From the NCBI GenBank assembly GCA_038729325.1, contig JAVYSG010000001.1:1-64000 (forward strand): a stretch of 64,000 nucleotides of DNA. Direction: 5' to 3'. Source of the stretch: UBA509 sp038729325. GTDB taxonomy: Archaea; Thermoplasmatota; Thermoplasmata; Thermoplasmatales; Thermoplasmataceae. Position 1 is the stretch's first letter. Each line of letters starts with the position of its first letter. Positions 35,576 through 44,736 of the stretch are shown here, one piece after another. The notes below the pieces were generated by a model. The model saw only the letters and a program-made list of their open reading frames with translations, was not told where the DNA came from and searched no databases. A program made the position numbers and the translations under genes.

Positions 35576-36205
35576 TGAATTGATCTCGCTGTTGAAAATT
35601 TCTACCTGTTTTTCCGGATCATTTGAGGCATATACCGATCTTCCCACTATGACGAGATCAGCACCCGCACGGACCGCATCGCCCGCTTTTCCACCCTGTG
35701 CCCCTACACCTGGTGTCATTATAATCTTTTCCGGAGCCATTTTTCTTATCCTTGAGATTTCTTCAGGATTGTTGCCGGGCGCTATAAAACCAGCCGCACC
35801 AGCGCGAACTGACATTTCTATAAGTCTGTCAGTATTGGGGTTTATGAATTCCGCTGACCCCGGATGACTCATTGAAACCACTGAAAAAACACTCATGTCA
35901 CCTGCGTGTTCAATCACAGCGCGAAGAGAGTCATATCCTGTGAATGAATGCGAAATAATTCCCCATGCCCCCATTTCAAGTGCTTTCTCAGTGATGAGGG
36001 AATTTGTGTTTGGTATGTCCGCCACCTTGAAGTCGCATATGACTCTTGAATAGCGTGACACTTCCCTGATAATTCTGGAACCTGACACCAATATTGCAGG
36101 CCAGTTAAGTTTTATTGCAAAGACCTGAGACCCGATTTTAGCCGCAATTCCGAGCAGATCATCCTCCTTCATGAGATCCAGTGCGACAACAAGTTTTGAT
36201 TCCAA
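35567..36205 (-). CDS. pyrF: Orotidine 5'-phosphate decarboxylase
   Basis: A 212-residue TIM-barrel enzyme that makes UMP from OMP. KLVVALDLMKE holds the first Asp, and CDFKVADIPNT is the catalytic DxKxxD motif. MTPGVGAQGG and VIVGRSVYAS form the phosphate site. The size is that of the short archaeal form. It is separated by 64 bases from ftsZ, which is read in the same direction upstream. The partner enzyme PyrE is encoded at 38976-39497. Confidence 0.95.
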   Translation of the reverse strand: MESKLVVALDLMKEDDLLGIAAKIGSQVFAIKLNWPAILVSGSRIIREVSRYSRVICDFKVADIPNTNSLITEKALEMGAWGIISHSFTGYDSLRAVIEHAGDMSVFSVVSMSHPGSAEFINPNTDRLIEMSVRAGAAGFIAPGNNPEEISRIRKMAPEKIIMTPGVGAQGGKAGDAVRAGADLVIVGRSVYASNDPEKQVEIFNSEINSSV

Positions 36206-36269
36206 TTATACCCAGAAGAAATGCGCACGTATGGTAAAAATAATTTCATGGGCATGCCGGTTACCGGCA

Positions 36270-37412
36270 TCACACCATGTCAATTCCGGAATCTTCGCTA
36301 ATGTCCCCAAGAAGTTTCCTTATGTTTCTTGCCTCGTTTGAACCGGATATCATGTACGGGGATTTTACTCCTGTAAGCAGAACAAGTACACGGATTTTGT
36401 CTCCCATATCAGGATCCACATTAGCTCCCCATATGATTCTGGCGTCTCTGTTTATGCGTTTCTGTATCTCGGCCATTGCGTTCTCTGCTTCACTTACAGT
36501 CATATCTGGACCTCCTATGACCCTGATAAGGCAGTTTTTTGCCTCAGATATGTCTGCTTCGACCAGTGGCGAGGTGATTGCATCATTTACGGCTGACATT
36601 ACTCTGTTTGTTCCCCCTGCGGCTTCCCCGATTCCAATCATGGCAACACCACCATCCTTCATTATTGTCCTTATATCAGCATAATCGAGATTTATCAGGC
36701 CCGTCTTTGTTATGAGTTCGGTGATGCCCTTCATGGCTTCAGATAGAACTGAATCTGCATATTCAAAAGCCTCGGTAATGGGCTTTTTCGGAACCTCCTT
36801 CAGAAGCTTGTCGTTTGGGATGGCGATTACTGTGTCTGAATACTGTGAAATCTTCTCCAGACCTGCTGCTGCATTCTCCATTCTGATTCTTCCCTCCGCC
36901 GTGAACGGCAGAGTAACTATGGAGATCACGAGTGAGCCGGCATCCTTTGCGCTTTTCGCAACAATCGGGGCAGATCCTGTTCCGGTTCCGCCTCCAAGGC
37001 CGCAGGTGACGAATGCGATATCAGTCCTCTGTACCAGTTTCTGAATGGAGGGGAGATCCTCCATTGCAGCTTCCTCACCAATCTGCGGTATTGCACCTGT
37101 TCCAAGGCCCCTCGTTCTCTTCTTTCCGATGAGCATCTTGTATCTTGTCCTTATTGTTGAAAGATGGCTTGCATCTGTATTGACGGCCACCAGATCTGCT
37201 CCCGCAATACCTTCTCCTGCTAGCCGGTTTATTGTGTTGGAACCCCCACCTCCACAGCCGATTATCTTTATTCTGACTCTAAGCCTGTTGGCTATCTCGG
37301 CTATCTCACGGTCTTCCGGTGTTAGAAATTCTTCATCCTGGGACTGCACGTGCTTTTCTGCCTCCACGTTATCCATGGCGGATTTAAACAAAAGATCAAC
37401 TATGTCGCCCAT
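36270..37412 (-). CDS. ftsZ: Cell division GTPase FtsZ
   Basis: A 380-residue tubulin-like GTPase that forms the division ring. It shows IIGCGGGGSNTINRL, the tubulin signature GLGGGTGTGSAPIVA and the T7 loop NLDYADIRTIMKDGGVAM. An acidic 35-residue leader precedes the fold, as in archaeal FtsZ. The C-terminal tail is short and ends SEDSGIDMV, with no bacterial-type FtsA-binding peptide visible. It has its own promoter and is followed by pyrF. Confidence 0.96.
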   Translation of the reverse strand: MGDIVDLLFKSAMDNVEAEKHVQSQDEEFLTPEDREIAEIANRLRVRIKIIGCGGGGSNTINRLAGEGIAGADLVAVNTDASHLSTIRTRYKMLIGKKRTRGLGTGAIPQIGEEAAMEDLPSIQKLVQRTDIAFVTCGLGGGTGTGSAPIVAKSAKDAGSLVISIVTLPFTAEGRIRMENAAAGLEKISQYSDTVIAIPNDKLLKEVPKKPITEAFEYADSVLSEAMKGITELITKTGLINLDYADIRTIMKDGGVAMIGIGEAAGGTNRVMSAVNDAITSPLVEADISEAKNCLIRVIGGPDMTVSEAENAMAEIQKRINRDARIIWGANVDPDMGDKIRVLVLLTGVKSPYMISGSNEARNIRKLLGDISEDSGIDMV

Positions 37413-37436
37413 ATGTCTGATAAGATAATAAAATGA

Positions 37437-37446
37437 ATATATAATT
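37437..37446 (-). promoter_or_regulatory. TATA box for ftsZ
   Basis: On the minus strand the element reads AATTATATAT, 25-34 bases before the ftsZ ATG. At this spacing transcription would begin at or next to the start codon (leaderless mRNA). Confidence 0.55.
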
Positions 37447-37500
37447 TTTGTGCATAGTTAACCTACAAAAATCTGCACCTATAAGATCATATATCTGTCA

Positions 37501-38922
37501 TCATCTGTCAGACAACTTCCGCCTGCGTCTTGATTTAATAACCAGTGGAACCGGGAAGAGGGAAAATATCGCTGCAATGATGAAAGCGATCTGCGTTGCA
37601 TGAATGAATGCTCCTGTGAAATTTTCAACAGCAGGTGTTGTTATCCCCAGAAATATCGAATCAACAATGGATCCGGGCACGTAGGCAGAAATCACGATGA
37701 AAACTACTGTAAGTCCAAGGACAGAGCCCAGATTGAGCATAAGAGTCCTTACACCAGCTGTTTCCCCCCTCTTTCCCGGTGGGACAGACAGCATGGTAAC
37801 AGTACTGTTTGGTGTGTAGAAAAGCCCACTTCCGGCACCAGCCACAGCCATGGCTGTACCAAGAAGGACATAACTGGATGCACTGAATGCCACAGCCGCA
37901 AGCAGCAGGGCCCCGAGGCCGGATAGTATGAGCCCAAGAGATTCCATTCCGGATGGGGAAAGTTTCCCCTTCAGGTTACCTGAAAGAAAACTGAATACGC
38001 CCATTGCACCTGCAAAGGGTATCACAAGCACCCCTGCGGTGAGAGGATTCTTCTCAAGTGGGCCCTGAAGGAACAGGATGAGTATGAAGAGTACCGAAAA
38101 CCTTGCAATTGAACCTCCCACAAGTGCGATTATTGAATCTCTGAATGCATTGATCCTGAATAGGGTTGGATCAATGATGGGCCTTCTGGATACAGTTTCC
38201 TGATATAAGAACAATGACAGAAACAGCAGGAGTGCAACAAGAAGCCCGATAAATATAGCTGACCTGAATGAGATTCCAGGTAGAATCGTCATGAATACAA
38301 TGGCTGTAACGATTGTGAGAGAAAGAAGTACTGCCCCCCGTACATCTATGTGAGCTGAAATTTTACTGGGTATTTCCCTTATTGTGACAGTGGATGCAAT
38401 GAAACCGTATATGGCAACTGGCATGTTGAATACGAATATATATCGCCAGTTGAATTCGGTGAGCAGCCCGCCAACAAGAGGACCAATGGAAGTCCCCAGA
38501 GCCACTATCGCTGCGTTTATGCCCATTGCTTCACCCAGCTCAGTTGGTCCGAAACTGTCTGTTAATATTGCAAGACTGTTTGAGAAGAGGAGAGCGCCAC
38601 CAATGCCCTGGACAATACGCCCTGCCAGCAGCACATCTCCACCTGTTGCCACAGATGAGATCAGGGACCCCAGGAAGAAGACGATGTATCCTGAAGAGTA
38701 GAGGCGTTTTCTTCCTATTATGTCAGAGTACTTTCCAAGAATCGGTGTCAGGACAGTCAGGGCCAGGGAATAAACCACAATGATCCATATTGCCATGAAG
38801 AAGCTTACGCGTAAACTGCGGATAATAGCAGGTATTGCAATGAGAAGTGATGATGAATTTATTACCGAAAGGAACGAGCCGGTTCCAGTAACTGCAAGAA
38901 TCCTTTTCCCGTAACTGTTCAA
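37501..38922 (-). CDS. MFS multidrug transporter, 14-helix (DHA2) type
   Basis: A 473-residue carrier with about fourteen hydrophobic segments, as in EmrB/QacA proteins. GKYSDIIGRKRLY is the helix 2-3 loop motif. GALLFSNSLAILTDSFGPTELGEAMGINAAIVALGTSIGPLVGG (landmark near residues 95-140) is motif C, the antiporter signature. Proton-driven export of toxic compounds is the family role. It starts five bases from the divergent pyrE frame and probably has its own promoter in the short spacer. Confidence 0.85.
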   Translation of the reverse strand: MNSYGKRILAVTGTGSFLSVINSSSLLIAIPAIIRSLRVSFFMAIWIIVVYSLALTVLTPILGKYSDIIGRKRLYSSGYIVFFLGSLISSVATGGDVLLAGRIVQGIGGALLFSNSLAILTDSFGPTELGEAMGINAAIVALGTSIGPLVGGLLTEFNWRYIFVFNMPVAIYGFIASTVTIREIPSKISAHIDVRGAVLLSLTIVTAIVFMTILPGISFRSAIFIGLLVALLLFLSLFLYQETVSRRPIIDPTLFRINAFRDSIIALVGGSIARFSVLFILILFLQGPLEKNPLTAGVLVIPFAGAMGVFSFLSGNLKGKLSPSGMESLGLILSGLGALLLAAVAFSASSYVLLGTAMAVAGAGSGLFYTPNSTVTMLSVPPGKRGETAGVRTLMLNLGSVLGLTVVFIVISAYVPGSIVDSIFLGITTPAVENFTGAFIHATQIAFIIAAIFSLFPVPLVIKSRRRRKLSDR

Positions 38923-38975
38923 TAGAATTGACCTGCGGTGGGTATTTAATTAAAGCTTTAAATTATTACCACGTG

Positions 38976-39497
38976 ATGGAAAGCAGGAAAGAGTTTCTGA
39001 GGAAAAAACTTCTGGAGCTTGGTGCGGTCAAGTTTGGTGAATTTGTGCTTACTTCCGGGAAAAAATCGGATTATTATGTTGACATTAAGGATGCAGCGAC
39101 AGACCCTCAGGTAGTGGAGGCAATCGGTGACGTTTTCAGCCACATGGTTAACGCTAAAGTGATCGCAGGAATGGAGCTGGGCGCTGTCCCTCTGCTTGTT
39201 TCAACTTCGCTGTCCGCAAAGATTCGCTATGTGATCATCAGAAAGGAGAGGAAACACGGCACAGGAAAACTCAACATAGGAGAAATAGTACCTGATGAGA
39301 GAGTGGACATAATCGAGGATGTGGTGACAACCGGGAACTCCATCCTGAAGACGGTGAACTTCATCAGAGAATCTGGCGGAGTTGCCACAAAGGCATACTG
39401 CGTTGTGGATAGGGAGGAGGGGGGAAAGGAACTCCTGTCGGCAAACGGTATTGAACTGCATCCGATCTTCAGGATATCTGAACTCAGGATCAGATGA
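38976..39497 (+). CDS. pyrE: Orotate phosphoribosyltransferase
   Basis: A 173-residue type I PRTase that forms OMP. It has FVLTSGKKSDYYVDIK, the flexible loop RKERKHGTGKLNIGE and the PRPP motif VDIIEDVVTTGNSILK. ATG 38976 (MESRKEFLRKKL) matches the archaeal N-terminus. The frame upstream to 38928 lacks a plausible start. It acts directly before PyrF in UMP synthesis. Confidence 0.94.
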   Translation: MESRKEFLRKKLLELGAVKFGEFVLTSGKKSDYYVDIKDAATDPQVVEAIGDVFSHMVNAKVIAGMELGAVPLLVSTSLSAKIRYVIIRKERKHGTGKLNIGEIVPDERVDIIEDVVTTGNSILKTVNFIRESGGVATKAYCVVDREEGGKELLSANGIELHPIFRISELRIR

Positions 39498-39569
39498 GCA
39501 GCCGGGGAAGTTTTAAACCAAAATTACCTTTGACACCGGGCATTTCAGGCCGGAGCACATTTCCCGCCT

Positions 39570-40220
39570 TTAAGACAGTATATCGTCTATTCTACCTATT
39601 TCAACAGGTGTTGTATCTTTTCCAACCAGAACACCCTTGCTGTTTGCCAGTATGGATGAGCCCACATACATGTTTCCAAAATTTGCTGTTCCGGACTTCA
39701 CCGGCACCTTGAAAAGGTCAGAGAGAAACTTCATCTCCTCCTCATCGGCATCCGGTGTAACAAGCATTCCCCTGGCACTGAGGACCGAAGCAGATCCCAC
39801 GGTCTTTATTCCGCCGATAGTCCCTTTCACGACCTCAACATCAAGAGCATCGGATATCTTCTTTATGGATGATGCAGTGTATCCTTTATGAACCATGGCA
39901 GCACGATCGTTTGTAACTATATCATTTCCCACGGCGTTTATGCGGTCCTTGAGATACAGGATATTCCTGTCTGATGCAAGTTTAAGCTCAAGCTTTTCAC
40001 TGTTTACAGGAAGTATGATTCCCTTTGAATTAATAACCATCAGGCTCCCTATGAGATTTGCATTGTCTATGAGTATCTTTTCGGTCTTCACCTGAAGGCC
40101 ATCTTCTATATCCCTGAGAGAGTAATCCTCAATTGGTACAGGCACGAATGCCACATCCTCCCAGACGCGGGCATATAGGCCTATAAAATTACTTCTTAGA
40201 ATAGATGTTTTTCTAATCAT
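39570..40220 (-). CDS. eif6: Translation initiation factor 6 (aIF6)
   Basis: A 216-residue ribosome anti-association factor with five repeated alpha/beta subdomains. Repeat echoes are seen in NLIGSLMVINSKGIILP, TIGGIKTVGSASVLSARGMLVTP and NMYVGSSILANSKGVLVG. It binds the 50S subunit near L23/L24e. It is the last gene of the S19e-PDCD5-L39e-L31e-aIF6 operon, an order conserved across archaea, and starts only four bases behind L31e. Confidence 0.96.
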   Translation of the reverse strand: MIRKTSILRSNFIGLYARVWEDVAFVPVPIEDYSLRDIEDGLQVKTEKILIDNANLIGSLMVINSKGIILPVNSEKLELKLASDRNILYLKDRINAVGNDIVTNDRAAMVHKGYTASSIKKISDALDVEVVKGTIGGIKTVGSASVLSARGMLVTPDADEEEMKFLSDLFKVPVKSGTANFGNMYVGSSILANSKGVLVGKDTTPVEIGRIDDILS

Positions 40221-40224
40221 TTAA

Positions 40225-40494
40225 TCAGGGCAACAGTACTTCAGCCGTTCCATCCTGGAGCTTGATAACCTTTACAGTGATCTTTGACTGAACGTTTTCC
40301 CTGCCCCTTTTCCATATGTCCTCATTTACTCTGGAATCAATCCATATCTTTGATTCCTCGATTCGCGTATTCTTTGAGACATACTCCCTTATCATGGATA
40401 TGGCAGTATCAGCTCTTCTGGATCTTGAGGAATCTCTGGTTCCTCTTAGTGGTATATTCATTATGGTTTCACTGGAATATTCATTTTCTACCAT
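40225..40494 (-). CDS. rpl31e: Ribosomal protein L31e
   Basis: An 89-residue large-subunit protein. RSRRADTAISMIREYVSKN, IWIDSRVNEDIWKRG and KITVKVIKLQDGTAEV are typical of L31e. It is located between L39e and aIF6 in the conserved order. ATG at 40494, eight bases behind the L39e stop. Confidence 0.95.
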   Translation of the reverse strand: MVENEYSSETIMNIPLRGTRDSSRSRRADTAISMIREYVSKNTRIEESKIWIDSRVNEDIWKRGRENVQSKITVKVIKLQDGTAEVLLP

Positions 40495-40502
40495 TGTTTC
40501 AC

Positions 40503-40658
40503 CTACAGTTTAAGGTTACCCCTTCTCCAGTTCCTTCTTCTTGGGTTTGTGGTTACTCTCCTGTCGGTTTTCATCATTACCCAGCCAGGAACTCGCCTGT
40601 TTTCCTTTACTTTCTTCATCAGCCTGATCTTTCTTCCAAGTTCCTTGTTTCTGCTCAA
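40503..40658 (-). CDS. rpl39e: Ribosomal protein L39e (TTG start)
   Basis: A 51-residue very basic protein, exactly the canonical L39e length. Landmarks are MSRNKELGRKIRLMKK, NRRVPGWVMMKT and TTNPRRRNWRR, ending NLKL. It lines the ribosomal exit tunnel. The start codon is TTG; an AGGAG ribosome-binding site lies inside the last codons of the PDCD5-like gene, six bases upstream, so the two are coupled. Because it is so short and lacks ATG it is easily missed by gene finders. Confidence 0.95.
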   Translation of the reverse strand: MSRNKELGRKIRLMKKVKENRRVPGWVMMKTDRRVTTNPRRRNWRRGNLKL

Positions 40659-40660
40659 TG

Positions 40661-41002
40661 TTATCTCCTCTCTATTCTTGTTTCCCTTTTTTTCTCCGTG
40701 AGTTTTGCCAGTATGTCCCTTATGTCACTGTCTGTCAGCAGGCGATTGATCCTGCCCATTGATGCAAGCTGCACCAGTTGATTCTCGACGTTTTCGGCAA
40801 GATCTGGTCTCACGAGTCTCACATTTGCCAGCCTTTCTCTTGCGTCCGGAGCAAGTATCTGTCTGAGAATCTGTTGCTTTCTGGCCTTCTCGGCCTCCTG
40901 CATTTTTCTCTGTTCTTCGATTTCCTGCTGTTCCTGCGAATTTCTCTGCATTTCCAGCAGTTTTCTTCTTCTCAGTTCCTCAAGCTCATCGTCGCTGTCC
41001 AT
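40661..41002 (-). CDS. PDCD5/TFAR19-family DNA-binding protein
   Basis: A 113-residue basic helical protein. The N-terminus is a charged helix with KLLEMQRNSQEQQEIEEQRK. The core ILAPDARERLANVRLVRPD is the hallmark of the family, and LTDSDIRDILAKLTEKKRE ends it. Archaeal members bind nucleic acid, and the human homologue is linked to apoptosis. The position within a ribosomal operon is conserved. It ends two bases before the L39e start. Confidence 0.93.
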   Translation of the reverse strand: MDSDDELEELRRRKLLEMQRNSQEQQEIEEQRKMQEAEKARKQQILRQILAPDARERLANVRLVRPDLAENVENQLVQLASMGRINRLLTDSDIRDILAKLTEKKRETRIERR

Positions 41003-41012
41003 TCCCCATCAC

Positions 41013-41465
41013 TTAAAGATATTTCTCAAGAGAGGGGTTTGACTGCACCAGGCTCTTCATTACCTCCTTTGATGCCTTATCAAGGATGGATGAGCCCTGT
41101 GAAGAAACCGTTCTCCCCTTTCTGTCTTTCTTGACGTAACCCAGTGATTCAAGCTGAAGAAGCATTCTTCGGACTATAAAGCGGCTTCCCTTGGCAGGAT
41201 GATAGCTGATCGATCCTCTGTCCACTCTTCCCCCATATTCCTCGCTGAGCTTTGATATGCCTATGGGCCCGTTGAGGTAAACCTTCCTCAGGGTGGAAGC
41301 CAGTCTCTTGTAGTACCAGTCCGGATCTTCCCATGATTTCTCCCTGTGTATTCCTGCCTTAAGATATGAAGCCCATTCTGGAACCTCTACTCTCTTGTCT
41401 TCCTTAAATGTTTCTGCCAGGTTTTTCAGCAGCATATCTGGCGGTACTTTCTTAACATCTACCAT
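41013..41465 (-). CDS. rps19e: Ribosomal protein S19e
   Basis: A 150-residue small-subunit protein and first gene of the operon. MVDVKKVPPDMLLKNLAE, PEWASYLKAGIHREK, DWYYKRLASTLRKVYLNGPIG and AKGSRFIVRRMLLQLESLGY are diagnostic. A minus-strand element TTTTTAAA (41490-41498) lies about 25-33 bases ahead of ATG, consistent with a near-leaderless operon transcript. Confidence 0.96.
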   Translation of the reverse strand: MVDVKKVPPDMLLKNLAETFKEDKRVEVPEWASYLKAGIHREKSWEDPDWYYKRLASTLRKVYLNGPIGISKLSEEYGGRVDRGSISYHPAKGSRFIVRRMLLQLESLGYVKKDRKGRTVSSQGSSILDKASKEVMKSLVQSNPSLEKYL

Positions 41466-41680
41466 TTAACATCACGAATAAAGGTGCATTTAAAAACTGC
41501 TTATAATTCTTTCTTGTTGATGTTGAGATAATATCATGACCCTCTGTCTCTGACAATTGCTGTTTTTATACCATGACATAATGTTCTTCCGGAAGCGGTC
41601 AGGCGGGCCAGTTATTCCAGCTCCTGAAGTAATTTTACCCTGATTTCCCATTCGTTATATATCACTGAATAATTCCAGTA

Positions 41681-42433
41681 ATGATTACTGATATGGAAGA
41701 GAATCATGGTTTTCAGTTCAGTTCCTATTGCATTTCTGCCGATGGCGTGTGGAAAAGTTATGGCCATCAGGATGCCCTCAAAGGACTGACACTCCAGATC
41801 CCTTGCGGCGAGAGGGTCGCACTTATAGGCCCAAATGGAGCGGGGAAATCCACCACACTTAAGCTTCTCGCGGGACTCCTCAAACCTGATGCAGGATCCG
41901 TATCAATAAAAGGGTTTCCTCCCAACAGCTATGATGCAAAGAAATTGATAGGATATCTTCCCGAGGATGCAAGCCCTTACCTGACACTATCTGTCAGGGA
42001 AAATCTCGAATATATCGGTGCAATAAGAAATACTGCGGGTCTTGCAGATCGAATAGAATCTCTGATAGACCTTCTTGAACTCAGGGAGTTTGAAAAGGCA
42101 AGAACCTCAAGGCTATCAAGAGGGAACCGGCAAAAACTCGCCCTGGCACTGTCCATAATACATGATCCTGAAATTGTCCTGATGGACGAACCTCTCAATT
42201 ATCTTGACATTCCCACGCAGGAGAAGGTTATCAGCTTTCTTACAGATATGAAGGCAACATTCCTTGTGTCGACACATATAATGTCCATAGCAGAAAGGCT
42301 GACAGACAGGTGCTTTATCATATCTCACGGAAACAGGATATGGGAGGGCAGCATGACTGAACTCAGGGCTGAGGCCGCCAAAGATACTCCAATTGAATCC
42401 ATTGTTGCAAGGTTGATGTCCGGTGTTCACTAG
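41681..42433 (+). CDS. ABC transporter ATP-binding protein
   Basis: A 250-residue ATPase with Walker A GPNGAGKSTTLK, Q-loop LIGYLPEDA, signature LSRGNRQKLALALS and Walker B IVLMDEPLNYLD. The resemblance is to ABC-2/CcmA-type exporters and drug-resistance ATPases. It starts at ATG 41681; a second ATG at 41693 is possible. It overlaps the permease gene by 11 bases, so both form one exporter. Confidence 0.9.
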   Translation: MITDMEENHGFQFSSYCISADGVWKSYGHQDALKGLTLQIPCGERVALIGPNGAGKSTTLKLLAGLLKPDAGSVSIKGFPPNSYDAKKLIGYLPEDASPYLTLSVRENLEYIGAIRNTAGLADRIESLIDLLELREFEKARTSRLSRGNRQKLALALSIIHDPEIVLMDEPLNYLDIPTQEKVISFLTDMKATFLVSTHIMSIAERLTDRCFIISHGNRIWEGSMTELRAEAAKDTPIESIVARLMSGVH

Positions 42434-43856
42434 GGTAATGAAGCTGATCCTGAGAACAAGGTTTTCGCCTTCTTACTTCGCTGTCATAGCATTTGTGCTC
42501 CTGTATTCGCTGATCTCACTGTCAGGAGGCGATGCTGGCAATGAATACCTTTACGGCGATCTTTATTTCACCCTGATCATAGGGGTTTTCTCCACAATCT
42601 CCATTATATTCGGAGGGATTTCAGTCACCAAATCTGACCAGGAATTCCTGCTTGTATCAGCTATCCGGAGACGCGACCTCGTTCCATCTCTTTTTACTGC
42701 TCAGTTCCTTGCATCGGGGCTCATACTTCTTGCGGCTTCACTTATAACAATATTTGGAATTTACAGGTCTTCACCCCTGGTAGGCATTGCCATTCTTGAC
42801 GTTATTCTGCTTGCACTGTTCTCTGTCTCCGTAGGGATTGTTCTCACCGACAGGTCACTTTTTCTGAGGGTCCCCCTTGCAGCTGCATCCCTGCTCTGGA
42901 TACTTTCCAGTTATCTTGGCTTCAGGTACGGTGCTATCTCATTTCTGAAATATAATCCGGTTCTGTCTCTTATTACAATCTTTCCTGTGACATTTGCCAG
43001 CATGTTTTTTGCAGTAAGAATCCTTTCAGGCGAAAATCTGCCATTCCGTGTTTCCGGAATAAGGAAACAGTCGAGCAATTTCAGGAAAACTTCCCGGTAT
43101 GAGGGGCTTTCTCCCAACACAGCTATTCTGAAACTTGGAATAACTCAGATAAGCCTCGCCACAAGGGCAAGTTCCATGGGAAACATAAAGTCGACTGCCA
43201 GGAGGATACAGTTTTCAGCAGTTCTGATAATATTCATAGTCATAGCAGTGGTATATTCCATCTATATGCTGTATTACGCCACACCTTCCGAATATGTTTC
43301 TTTTCCCGGAATCTCCGGAGTCAACCTGGTCACAGTATTTCTGATCATATACCTGGGGTCCACACCACAGATGATGATGGGCTCCGGGGCCATGGCATAT
43401 GAAAGGGCGTGGCTGTCATTCATGTCCATGGAGCCCGGAACTTATGTCAACATGCTGATTATATCAAAAATGATTCAGGCTGCGATCGCCGGGATTCCCA
43501 TAGCGGTTGCAGGTTTTCTGCTGTATCTTCTCGGAGTACATGGTACACTTATGGTCATCCCTGTCTTTGAAATTGCCAGTCCATTCATGGTAGGGGTGTA
43601 CCTTTTCATGGCATTCTCAGTCAGACCTTATCAGATGAAGGATGAAAATTACATTCCGGCGCGGTTCAGCGCAAACCAGTTTCTGATGATCCTGCCGATT
43701 ATTGGGTTTTATATCATTGCCTTCTCGATTCTTTTCGAACCGGTTTCACTTGTTTATCTGGTGGCTTTCATGGTGCTGATTCTTGTCCTGATACTTACCA
43801 GGAAGGATTACTGGGCAAGGCGTGTCAATAAAATGGTCGAAAGAGGATTCATTTAA
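42423..43856 (+). CDS. ABC exporter permease
   Basis: A 477-residue membrane protein with about twelve hydrophobic segments in two groups, divided by a basic loop at about residues 205-262. No named family beyond ABC-2-like permeases is recognised. It is overlapped by the ATPase gene. GTG 42423 and ATG 42438 are possible starts; the GTG has an AAGG at about ten bases. Substrate unknown. Confidence 0.78.
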   Translation: MFTRVMKLILRTRFSPSYFAVIAFVLLYSLISLSGGDAGNEYLYGDLYFTLIIGVFSTISIIFGGISVTKSDQEFLLVSAIRRRDLVPSLFTAQFLASGLILLAASLITIFGIYRSSPLVGIAILDVILLALFSVSVGIVLTDRSLFLRVPLAAASLLWILSSYLGFRYGAISFLKYNPVLSLITIFPVTFASMFFAVRILSGENLPFRVSGIRKQSSNFRKTSRYEGLSPNTAILKLGITQISLATRASSMGNIKSTARRIQFSAVLIIFIVIAVVYSIYMLYYATPSEYVSFPGISGVNLVTVFLIIYLGSTPQMMMGSGAMAYERAWLSFMSMEPGTYVNMLIISKMIQAAIAGIPIAVAGFLLYLLGVHGTLMVIPVFEIASPFMVGVYLFMAFSVRPYQMKDENYIPARFSANQFLMILPIIGFYIIAFSILFEPVSLVYLVAFMVLILVLILTRKDYWARRVNKMVERGFI

Positions 43857-43920
43857 CTCATTTAAGGGCACAGGAAAACCGGGTACTGAAACCGGGCCAC
43901 AGTTTGCCATAGCACCCCGT

Positions 43921-44736
43921 TCATGCCGAAATAATCCCTTTTAGTTTTGAAAGTGAATTTTCCAGTTCCTGGATCAATGCATTCCTGATCTTTATTCTGA
44001 TCTCTCCATCTGTAGGTTTCCAGAGGTTGTGATATCTCCCTATGAAGTCCATTGTTTCGTCAGTGATTTCCCCTTTTTTGAGTATCCAGTTAAGTCCGGC
44101 TGACACGACAAGCAGTTCCCTGTCCTCAGACAGACGCAATTCCATGGCGCTGATTCTTTCCTGTGCCATTGATATGGAGTCAATAACCTTCTGTGCTTCC
44201 TGCCTCATCTGACCAACCGTCATCTCAAGGTTGACCACCTTCGAGCTGAGGCTGTCTATTTCCTCCTTCATTCTTGATTTCTGGTCTTCCAGCATGGTTA
44301 TTTCCGATGATAGAGCTGCAGCTTCCATATCGTGCTTCTTCCTGTTTTCAGCCCATGCCAGGAAATCCCGGAATAAGTAATCGGAGATATCTGCAGATGC
44401 TTCACCGTGTGGAACATTGCCGGAAGCAGATAAGAATCTTGCCTCCACTTCCTTAAGTTCAGAAACTATGCTGATAAGATCTTCCCTGCTGATGCCATAT
44501 CTCGCGAAATATTCAGAATATTCCTTGTAAATGTCACGCTTCTCAGCTGCAGGTGCTGATTCGATGGCCTCTTCCTTTCTATTTCCAGAAACCTCCATAA
44601 CAGCTTCCTTCAGTATCCGATTCACCGTTGATATGGATATTCCGTTTTCTCTGGCAAGTTGCGCCTTTGAAATATTCCCGGCAGAATATTTTTCCACAAT
44701 GCCTCTCCTCATTTCTGAGGAAACCTTTCCGGCCAT
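43921..44736 (-). CDS. HTH plus coiled-coil protein of unknown function
   Basis: A 271-residue protein. Residues 1-48 form a transposase/homeodomain-like helix-turn-helix (MRRGIVEKYSAGN, ISKAQLARENGISISTVNRIL). A linker is followed by an acidic helical region (IYKEYSEYFARYGISREDL). A long coiled coil (about residues 145-215, for example MLEDQKSRMKEEIDSLSSK) and a helical end (WKPTDGEIRIKIRNALIQEL) complete it. It has no catalytic DDE or resolvase domain, so it is not a transposase. A DNA-binding organiser or regulator is inferred. ATG 44736 is preferred over the longer frame from 44793. Confidence 0.65.
   Translation of the reverse strand: MAGKVSSEMRRGIVEKYSAGNISKAQLARENGISISTVNRILKEAVMEVSGNRKEEAIESAPAAEKRDIYKEYSEYFARYGISREDLISIVSELKEVEARFLSASGNVPHGEASADISDYLFRDFLAWAENRKKHDMEAAALSSEITMLEDQKSRMKEEIDSLSSKVVNLEMTVGQMRQEAQKVIDSISMAQERISAMELRLSEDRELLVVSAGLNWILKKGEITDETMDFIGRYHNLWKPTDGEIRIKIRNALIQELENSLSKLKGIISA

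Noticed and set aside
43921..44736. Transposase
   Set aside because: Only the HTH resembles transposases; no DDE or other catalytic domain and no terminal inverted repeats are seen.
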